Below, in pieces: positions 1 to 5,145 of a DNA stretch of 41,173 nucleotides. The translations under genes were made by a program, and so were the position numbers. This stretch comes from an uncultured Prevotella sp. (lineage in GTDB: Bacteria > Bacteroidota > Bacteroidia > Bacteroidales > Bacteroidaceae): positions 1 to 41,173 of the forward strand of contig ONGP01000013.1 of assembly GCA_900317405.1 (NCBI GenBank), read 5' to 3'. Within the stretch, counting starts at the first letter, position 1. Every line of letters begins with the position of its first letter. The notes under the pieces were generated by a model that did no database searches, was not told the DNA's origin, and saw only the letters and a list, made by a program, of their open reading frames with translations.

Positions 1-104
1 TAAGGTAAGTGAAAAATCTGACATGGCAAAATCTTGAGCAATATTTTGTTACTCAGGAACTTAAAAAGGAAGTTAAACTAAAGTGCTGCGGAATTTAGGC
101 AATA

Positions 105-143
105 AACAAAAAAGGTATCACAGGTAATTTCCAATGATACCTT
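105..143 (-). terminator. Terminator of the 127-residue membrane protein gene
   Basis: Two 8-base arms (112-119 and 136-143) are perfect inverted repeats around a 16-base loop. Read on the minus strand, the hairpin is followed by a run of T. It lies just past the stop codon at 168. Bases 1-104 to its left show no gene that can be supported. Confidence 0.75.
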
Positions 144-167
144 ATTAAATCAATCCCTTGATCTCCA

Positions 168-551
168 CTAATTATCCATATCCAGCGAAGCCACAAAGTC
201 ATCATAAGCCGCTAGTTCTTCCCTGTATGCCCGATAATGCGCATCATCATCGTCTAGGCTTCTAGACATTCTACTTCCACCTACAGCTCCCGCACCGCCC
301 AACAGATATCCATATCCGCCAGGCACTCTATATGTCTTACTTTCGAACTTAGATTTTTTTTTATTCGCAGCAGGTTTGGACTTTTGTGTTTCAGCCTTCG
401 TCTGCTCATTTGGAATCACCTTTTCCTCAACAGCGTTCTCCGTCTTCAAAGGCTTCTCATAAGGCTTTGCCTCACTAATCAGTACCTTGAACACCACTCC
501 AAACACTACTGCAATAAGTATAATCCCAAATATCATCATTACCATAGGCAC
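168..551 (-). CDS. Small single-pass membrane protein, unknown function (prophage)
   Basis: A 127-residue protein with one hydrophobic segment at about residues 3-26. A lysine/glutamate-rich linker follows, then a glycine-rich stretch and a very acidic C-terminal part with a DDDD run. I recognise no family. The frame opens with GTG at 551; ATG at 545 is an equally good start, two codons in. A complete Bacteroidetes-type promoter lies just upstream and a terminator follows, so it is its own transcription unit, divergent from the lysis genes. Its place next to the holin and endolysin would suit a phage membrane function, but this is inference from position only. Confidence 0.6.
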   Translation of the reverse strand: MPMVMMIFGIILIAVVFGVVFKVLISEAKPYEKPLKTENAVEEKVIPNEQTKAETQKSKPAANKKKSKFESKTYRVPGGYGYLLGGAGAVGGSRMSRSLDDDDAHYRAYREELAAYDDFVASLDMDN

Positions 552-571
552 AAAAGATATGATTCCGTTTG

Positions 572-602
572 CAAATATATAAAATGTTTTCTTACGTTCA
601 AA
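572..602 (-). promoter_or_regulatory. Bacteroidetes-type promoter for the minus-strand membrane protein
   Basis: On the minus strand TTTG (599-602) is followed after 19 bases by TATATTTG (572-579), matching TTTG-N19/20-TAnnTTTG. Transcription would start about 20 bases before the GTG at 551. Confidence 0.7.
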
Positions 603-636
603 GCGTTTTTGCCAAAACTTTCAAAAAATGAGTGTC

Positions 637-668
637 TTTTCAAATCCGACCCTCATAAATTACCTTTG
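637..668 (+). promoter_or_regulatory. Promoter of the lysis cassette
   Basis: TTTT (637-640), 20 bases, then TACCTTTG (661-668). It lies downstream of the first in-frame ATG (628), so the holin start is placed at 694. The upstream half shares GTCTTTTC with the tape-measure promoter at 5074-5105. Confidence 0.6.
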
Positions 669-693
669 CCCCCGAAACCAATTCATCACGTAT

Positions 694-942
694 ATGACAA
701 AAGAAACACGTACCGATGTACAGATATATTCTGCAATCGCAATGCTTTTTGCAGGAATCGCACTAGCTACAGCAGGCTTCATCGTACCGCCCACTGGCGA
801 AATCTCTGATTCCGTCCTTCTGTTCTTTGCCCAGTGCCTGATTTATGCCGGCTCAATCTTTGGCGTAAGTATCTATATTCACACCAAGTTCGCCGAGCTT
901 AAATCCGAGATCGACTCAAAAGAAGAAGGAGGCCTGGAATGA
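694..942 (+). CDS. Holin-like small membrane protein
   Basis: An 82-residue protein with two hydrophobic segments (about residues 11-27 and 37-58) and a short charged C-terminal tail, a layout common to class II holins. It is followed by an amidase whose ATG overlaps its stop (ATGA at 939-942), the usual holin-endolysin coupling. The frame is open from ATG 628, but the promoter at 637-668 makes ATG 694 the better start. Holins share little sequence, so the call rests on size, membrane layout and position. Confidence 0.6.
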   Translation: MTKETRTDVQIYSAIAMLFAGIALATAGFIVPPTGEISDSVLLFFAQCLIYAGSIFGVSIYIHTKFAELKSEIDSKEEGGLE

Positions 943-1358
943 GAGAGATTAACAGAATAATCTGCCACTGCACAGCCACTCCCGAAGGCCGTAGCCTGAC
1001 AGTCGCCGATATCAAGCGTATGCACGTTGTTGACAATCACTGGTCCCACATCGGATATCACTATCTAATTTACCTCGATGGCTCAATCCACAATTGTCTA
1101 GATGAGTCCATTCCTGGTATACACTGCTCTGGGTACAACAAGCACTCCATTGCAGTATGCTATGTAGGCGGTTGCGCTGCAGATGGCAAGCTCACCTCCA
1201 AGGACACACGCACTCCGGAGCAGAAGGCCGCATTCGTGAATATCCTTACGCAGCTTCACAAACGCTATCCCGCAGCCACACTCCATGGCCACCTTGAGTT
1301 CGCTGCCAAGGATTGTCCCTCATTTGATATCCACGAGTACGATTACCTATTTAAATAG
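939..1358 (+). CDS. N-acetylmuramoyl-L-alanine amidase, phage endolysin
   Basis: A 139-residue single-domain Amidase_2 enzyme of the T7 lysozyme type, which cuts the bond between MurNAc and the L-alanine of the peptide stem. The expected zinc ligands are His10 (in CHCTAT), His118 (in GHLEF) and Cys126 (in KDCPSFD). Lys124 sits where the catalytic lysine of T7 lysozyme lies. There is no signal peptide and no cell-wall binding domain, so it would need a holin to reach peptidoglycan. It overlaps the holin-like gene by 4 bases and is followed 13 bases later by a putative spanin. Bacteroidetes chromosomes also carry related amidases beside HU-like genes, but here the neighbours are phage genes. 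Confidence 0.9.
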   Translation: MREINRIICHCTATPEGRSLTVADIKRMHVVDNHWSHIGYHYLIYLDGSIHNCLDESIPGIHCSGYNKHSIAVCYVGGCAADGKLTSKDTRTPEQKAAFVNILTQLHKRYPAATLHGHLEFAAKDCPSFDIHEYDYLFK

Positions 1359-1371
1359 CCAACACAAAAAT

Positions 1372-2052
1372 ATGAAATACTTTTCTCATTCACTTCAACT
1401 AGTTCTTACTTGTTTTATTGTTTCATTTTGTTTGATTTTTCTTTGTTTCTCACTTGCCGCTTGTTCAGCTAAGCGTAGCGTAATTAAGTCGGTAAGTGAA
1501 AGTGCGACGGCATCCGTGTCGGACTCCCGTCGCACTTTTTACCGAACGCTCGATTCACTATCACGTGAGTTTTCACTCTCTTTCGATAGTGCCTCAATTA
1601 TATTCTTTGGCCCGGAGTCTCAGGAGTTTCCAAGAGAATTCCCATCAAAGATGGAAAGTCTGATGGAAACCCCTTTCGACTCCACATCCCTGCCTAGCCA
1701 GCCCCACTACAGTCGCGCTTCGCGCGCCTCATTCACTTCGCGCCAGCGAAACGCTCCGCGTTTCTCCGTCGCTCAGTCCACCGCGCAAGTCCCTTCCTAT
1801 CTGCTTCGCCCCCAAGTGCCTACGTCCCTCAAGGTCTACGGTCTACACCTCACTGCCCGCAGCGAGGAGAAGTCCGCAGCCAGCGCCGATTTGAAGGACA
1901 GCGTGGCAGTGGCCACCCAGTCCCAGAATCTCAAATCGGCCAATTCGGACAAGTCCGCACCAGCATCCGCTCCCCAATACATCCTCCCGATAATCCTCCT
2001 CACTATCGTCCTTTATACAATCCACCGTCTACGGCGCCCCCCTAAAGCTTAG
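1372..2052 (+). CDS. Lipoprotein with C-terminal membrane segment, putative u-spanin
   Basis: A 226-residue protein starting at ATG 1372; the frame is open further upstream, but that part overlaps the amidase. The N-terminus is a lipoprotein signal: a hydrophobic segment ending in the lipobox LAAC with Cys31. The middle is rich in Ser, Ala and Gln. A hydrophobic segment at about residues 203-217 and a basic tail (RLRRPP) end the protein. An outer-membrane lipid anchor plus an inner-membrane C-terminal segment is the defining layout of unimolecular spanins, such as T1 gp11, which fuse the two membranes in the last step of lysis. Its position directly after the holin and endolysin supports this. 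I see no sequence match to a known spanin. The gene contains several strong hairpins. Confidence 0.5.
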   Translation: MKYFSHSLQLVLTCFIVSFCLIFLCFSLAACSAKRSVIKSVSESATASVSDSRRTFYRTLDSLSREFSLSFDSASIIFFGPESQEFPREFPSKMESLMETPFDSTSLPSQPHYSRASRASFTSRQRNAPRFSVAQSTAQVPSYLLRPQVPTSLKVYGLHLTARSEEKSAASADLKDSVAVATQSQNLKSANSDKSAPASAPQYILPIILLTIVLYTIHRLRRPPKA

Positions 2053-2176
2053 CAGCTTTACAAAAAAACATATAGTTTTTCATTCTGAATACCACTTCAT
2101 CATTCAGTTTTTTGATTAATAATACTTGTTTTCATTTGCCTTCTATATTATACCTTTTTTATTTATTCTTCATTTT

Positions 2177-2212
2177 ATTGGACCCGCCGTGAGGCTCGTC
2201 CAATTTTTTTTA
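2177..2212 (+). terminator. Terminator of the lysis cassette
   Basis: ATTGGAC (2177-2183) pairs with GTCCAAT (2198-2204). An inner GCC/GGC pair forms around GTGA, and a run of T follows. It separates the lysis genes from the next operon. The rest of 2053-2249 is AT-rich with nothing else seen except a -7 element. Confidence 0.85.
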
Positions 2213-2213
2213 G

Positions 2214-2221
2214 TACCTTTG
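2214..2221 (+). promoter_or_regulatory. -7 element of the accessory operon
   Basis: TACCTTTG lies 28 bases before ATG 2250. No TTTG is found 19-21 bases upstream, where the preceding terminator hairpin sits, so only half of a standard promoter is present. Confidence 0.45.
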
Positions 2222-2249
2222 CATCCGCAAATTAAAAAAGGATATTATA

Positions 2250-2579
2250 ATGGATAAAGAAGAATTAAATAAGAAGCTCGACCGTCTTGATGAGATAATC
2301 AATGAGGCCAGGGACATTATTAATAGTTTAGAGCTTGTAAAGCGCGATGTCATTTCAGAACAATACAATGACGTACCTATAGAATCAATACAGCTGGAAT
2401 CAGATAAGATTACCACGAGATTTATAAATATTTGTTATTGTGGTTTAAACATCAATACCGTTGGTGATCTCATACGTACTACACCTAGCCAAATAACTAG
2501 CCATAGAGGTCTGGGCTCCACTTGTATTACTCAAATACGAGAATACTTAAAAAAAACATATGGAATTGACTGGGTATGA
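2250..2579 (+). CDS. Free-standing RNA polymerase alpha-CTD-like protein (prophage)
   Basis: A 109-residue protein. Residues 1-38 form a charged amphipathic helix, probably a coiled coil. Residues 44-105 resemble the C-terminal domain of the RNA polymerase alpha subunit: the R-x-x-N pair (Arg57, Asn60) matches the DNA-contacting Arg265/Asn268 of E. coli. The segment INTVGDL and the helix-hairpin-helix part GLGSTCITQIREYL align with NTVGDL and NLGKKSLTEIKDVL. There is no alpha assembly domain. It may bind DNA or a sigma/activator surface and change host or phage transcription, but this is inference. It is the first gene of an operon; its stop overlaps the next ATG by 4 bases. Similar helix-hairpin-helix folds in unrelated DNA-binding proteins remain an alternative. 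Confidence 0.65.
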   Translation: MDKEELNKKLDRLDEIINEARDIINSLELVKRDVISEQYNDVPIESIQLESDKITTRFINICYCGLNINTVGDLIRTTPSQITSHRGLGSTCITQIREYLKKTYGIDWV

Positions 2580-3388
2580 AGAAAATACTATTTCTACATG
2601 GTTTCTATGCCAGTGGCCAATGCGTAACCGCTATGGCATTAAAGCAAGCATTCGAGGGTAGGGCAGTCGTTCTTACTCCGGACCTTCCTCTTCACCCTAA
2701 GGAAGCCTTAGGCTTTATCCGCGCTCTTGTCGACCGCGAACAGCCTGACATCCTTGTCGGCAACAGCTGCGGCTCCTTCTATGCCCAGATGCTAGCACCA
2801 ATCATTGGCGTTCCCGCCCTGCTAGGCAATCCCCATTTCAAAATGACAGAATTTCTGCAGTCCCGAATCGGTCCTCAGCAATATAAGTCTCCCCGTGCCG
2901 ACGGTAATCAGGATTTCATCATCGATGAAGCCTTGATTAGAGAATTCGACAATTTGGAGGATATGCAATTTGATTTCACCAATCCTTATTATAAGGAGCG
3001 TGTCTGGGGCCTGTTCGGCGAACAGGACACATTGGCTCATTTCGAGCCACTCTTCCTAGAACACTACAATCAGTCGTATCATTTCCCTGGCGGGCATACA
3101 CCCACCGAACAGGAAACAAAGACATGGTATGTTCCTTTGATTGAGAAGCTCTTAATGACATACCCCAGGAAAGAAGGATGGGTTCGTTACTTCCAGCACT
3201 TAAAAGGTGGTAAGTATCGTTTCATTCACTCAGCTTTCGATAGCGAGACTCTGGAACGCCTCGTTGTCTATCAGGCCCTTTATGGCGACCGTCAATACTG
3301 GGTACGCCCCGAAGAAATGTTCTTTGAGGTCATCGAGCTCGAAGGCAAGCGTTTCAATCGCTTCACCGAAATCGACTGGAAAGAATAA
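2576..3388 (+). CDS. YqiA-like alpha/beta hydrolase fused to DUF1653
   Basis: A 270-residue two-domain protein. Residues 1-190 form a YqiA/UPF0227-type alpha/beta hydrolase, with the oxyanion-side motif LHGFYASG near the start, nucleophile Ser64 in GNSCG, acid Asp151 in GEQD and His174 in GGHTP. Residues about 203-266 match DUF1653 (YFQHLKGGKYRF, LVVYQALYG, WVRPEEMF, NRF). The substrate is unknown; YqiA has esterase activity on short acyl and palmitoyl-CoA esters. It overlaps the alpha-CTD-like gene by 4 bases, so the two are translationally coupled. Inside a prophage this is most simply a cargo gene picked up from a host. Confidence 0.8.
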   Translation: MKKILFLHGFYASGQCVTAMALKQAFEGRAVVLTPDLPLHPKEALGFIRALVDREQPDILVGNSCGSFYAQMLAPIIGVPALLGNPHFKMTEFLQSRIGPQQYKSPRADGNQDFIIDEALIREFDNLEDMQFDFTNPYYKERVWGLFGEQDTLAHFEPLFLEHYNQSYHFPGGHTPTEQETKTWYVPLIEKLLMTYPRKEGWVRYFQHLKGGKYRFIHSAFDSETLERLVVYQALYGDRQYWVRPEEMFFEVIELEGKRFNRFTEIDWKE

Positions 3389-3421
3389 CACTTATTTAAA
3401 ACATATAAAAACAATAATTTA

Positions 3422-3646
3422 ATGGAAAAAAAGTTTGTAAAATTTGATGAACTATCCGACGAGGATATTGACGCATGTTTCAATGGTGGAAAATTAGTAT
3501 TGGAAGCTTCCGAAACCCAAACTGGCTGTCTCGTTGAAAAGCTAGAAGATGGGAATACAAAGATTACCATAAAAATGACAGCAGAAATGCTACAAAAAGC
3601 TAAGAAAAGAATAGATTTCTTGAAAACATTTGCTGAGGTGTCATAA
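3422..3646 (+). CDS. Small acidic protein, unknown function
   Basis: A 74-residue protein with no signal peptide or membrane segment. It mixes short acidic stretches (DELSDEDID) with a predicted beta region (CLVEKLEDGNTKITIKM) and a C-terminal helix. I recognise no family. It starts 33 bases after the hydrolase gene and is followed within 25 bases by a terminator, so it is likely the last gene of the 2250-3646 operon. Confidence 0.55.
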   Translation: MEKKFVKFDELSDEDIDACFNGGKLVLEASETQTGCLVEKLEDGNTKITIKMTAEMLQKAKKRIDFLKTFAEVS

Positions 3647-3667
3647 AAGTCAATTCATCAATAATCT

Positions 3668-3698
3668 GCAGGAGTGATTATCATCACCCCTGCTTTTT
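3668..3698 (+). terminator. Terminator of the accessory operon
   Basis: Arms of 11 bases (3668-3678 and 3683-3693, one A-C mismatch) around a TATC loop, followed by five T. It cleanly ends the operon before the gene-free structured region. Confidence 0.85.
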
Positions 3699-4096
3699 AT
3701 TATACACAAATTTACTCACCCCGCCCCACACCCTTCGGGCCTTTCAATCATCATCTTCGCCGATGATTGCTTGCGCTTCCCTTGCGGGCTGTGCCACTTG
3801 CTCCAGCCTTGCTATGTAAGAGCCTGGCCACTGCAATTGCGGTGAGCGGTATTGCTTCAATGAAGCGAGGATGCTTGCAGCATACACACTCCATTGTCAC
3901 TATCGTGAACAGCTATTACTGCTCGCCGCGCAGCACCCACGCACTTATCTCCGCAGTCTTCCACAGGTGGCACAGCTCGCCAGCTCGCCCAAGCGATGTC
4001 CACCGCCCATCGAAGTCCCTTCCCATCACCCAAGCCTCCGGCTTCCCCAATGCTCCGCACCAACAAAAGCTCACGCTTCACCCGCTATCGCGCCAA

Positions 4097-4163
4097 TGTC
4101 ACTCCAGCTACAGTGAAACCCTTTTCCTTTCAGTCAGAGGGATTCATTTCCGCATACGTGTCA
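4097..4163 (+). repeat. Diverged third copy of the GAAACCC/GGGATTC hairpin
   Basis: GAAACCC (4115-4121) faces GGGATTC (4139-4145). The outer pairs T-G-x-C-A-C (4097-4102) and G-T-G-x-C-A (4158-4163) close the arm, with a looser middle. The apex matches the hairpins at 4261-4319 and 4629-4687. It is directly followed by the CGCAC/GTGCG hairpin of module A. Confidence 0.45.
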
Positions 4164-4173
4164 CCTTTCTCAC

Positions 4174-4319
4174 CGCACATCGTGCGCACAGCGGACAAAC
4201 ATCTGCATTGGCTATAATCATAGATTATGGCCAGTCCAGAAGCTTGTCTAATCGCCCTTTCCACTAGTACTAATTGAAACCCTCTTCCTTCGTCTTAGGG
4301 ATTCAAATCGTACCAGTGG
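4174..4319 (+). repeat. Structured module A (three hairpin units)
   Basis: Unit 1 is CGCAC-ATC-GTGCG (4174-4186). Unit 2 is 57 bases (4193-4249): GGACAA pairs with TTGTCT and encloses an 11-pair hairpin (4209-4219 with 4223-4233) whose loop is ATA. Unit 3 is 59 bases (4261-4319): CCACT/AGTGG outside, TTGAA/TTCAA inside, and CCC/GGG below a 15-base loop. The same three units recur in the same order at 4481-4687. Confidence 0.7.
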
Positions 4320-4480
4320 CACACTATCAGCCGAAAGAGGCAGCGGCTAGGCCACTGCCACATTCGCCCCAAAGGTCTGCAGCAGTGAACAGCCAACATA
4401 AAATCTGAGGCTCGTTAAGGCTCTACTCGAGCCACACTCAGCTTCAGATTTTCCTTATGTCTGTCCACCTCTGCCCATCA

Positions 4481-4687
4481 CCGCACAATGTGCGGCCAAG
4501 CATCACGTTTCACTCTGATGCCTATTACTCCCACGCTAAAGCGAGGAGAGCGGTATGGCGGACAAACATTGGCAATGAGTTCAATCACAGATTGAGGTCA
4601 TAGCCAAAGATTGTCTATTTCGCCCATTCCACAAGTACAACACGAAACCCTTAGACAAGTCCGCGGGATTTCGTGTCGCACCTGTGG
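4481..4687 (+). repeat. Structured module B (three hairpin units)
   Basis: Unit 1 is CCGCAC-AAT-GTGCGG (4481-4495). Unit 2 is 57 bases (4560-4616), with GGACAA/TTGTCT enclosing a long hairpin with loop ACA at 4587-4589, the same offset as in module A. Unit 3 is 59 bases (4629-4687), with CCACA/TGTGG outside and ACACGAAA/TTTCGTGT inside. An extra segment with a GCATCA/TGATGC hairpin lies between units 1 and 2. Confidence 0.7.
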
Positions 4688-4866
4688 CTCATCACCGCCC
4701 ATTCTCACGTTTTTAGCGGCCTTTGAGCCTATGCGCAACTTTGAGTCCCAAATTAACAAAAGCGACTTTCAACCCCGATTTTCTTAACATCTGTTTACAT
4801 ATTCCGCATCTCAGAGCAATCCCCAAGCGGTCGGCATCTCAGGGCGCGTGGGGGGTGGTTTCTCCG

Positions 4867-5003
4867 ACGGGTTAAGGGCTCGGCCCTTAACAATCCCGTA
4901 AGTCATTGATAATCAGCACCCGAAACAGTTGTTAACTTAACTATTTCCGGATTTAACGAAAAACAGCGTTCATAATGCCGTTTTTCGTGGGTGCTGTCAA
5001 TGA
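4867..5003 (+). other. Strongest stems at the 3' end of the structured region
   Basis: ACGGG (4867-4871) pairs with CCCGT (4895-4899) around the perfect stem GTTAAGGGC/GCCCTTAAC. Next, TCATTGA (4903-4909) and CAGCACCC (4914-4921) pair with GGGTGCTG (4989-4996) and TCAATGA (4997-5003). This closes a domain of about 100 bases that contains a CGAAAAAC/GTTTTTCG hairpin. Confidence 0.7.
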
Positions 5004-5073
5004 CAGGAAAGTGCCCGCTGTTCTTCCCATACCTTCACCCAGTCAAGCCTCAGGCATGGGCATCGTACACGTC

Positions 5074-5105
5074 TTTTCGTATGCGCGCGTGACATTATAA
5101 CTTTG
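5074..5105 (+). promoter_or_regulatory. Promoter of the tail genes
   Basis: TTTT (5074-5077), 20 bases, then TAACTTTG (5098-5105). It has the same GTCTTTTC block and spacing as the lysis promoter. Between it and ATG 5146 the block TTGTAAATCA occurs twice, near 5110 and 5129. This could be a control site. Confidence 0.6.
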
Positions 5106-5145
5106 TGCTTGTAAATCATAATTTGAAATTGTAAATCACATCAAT

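Larger units (their letters stand above)
3705..5073 (+). ncRNA. Candidate large structured noncoding RNA of the prophage
   Basis: About 1.37 kb with no believable gene lies between a terminator (3668-3698) and the tape-measure promoter (5074-5105). It holds many strong inverted repeats. Examples are CAATCATC/GATGATTG near 3745; AAGCC/GGCTT near 4032; AAAATCTGA/TCAGATTTT with GGCTCG/CGAGCC nested inside at 4400-4452; GTTAAGGGC-TCG-GCCCTTAAC at 4871-4891; and a long-range 15-pair stem at 4903-5003. Two homologous multi-helix modules differ by compensatory changes. Several pairs are G-T on this strand and would be A-C on the other, which points to plus-strand RNA. Overlapping open frames here are Ser/Pro/His-rich, unlike any protein. 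The exact ends are unknown, and I find no standard promoter at the left end. GOLLD and ROOL are large phage-linked RNAs; membership is untested. A decayed region or DNA packaging site are alternatives. Confidence 0.6.

Noticed and set aside
3767-4267. A 166-residue open frame and several shorter ones in the structured region
   Set aside because: Composition is Ser/Pro/His/Cys-rich without a domain, the frames overlap on both strands, and base pairing explains the sequence better than codons.
3705-5145. Group I or group II intron
   Set aside because: No intron domain V pattern, no reverse transcriptase or homing endonuclease, and no interrupted gene; the tape measure gene is whole.
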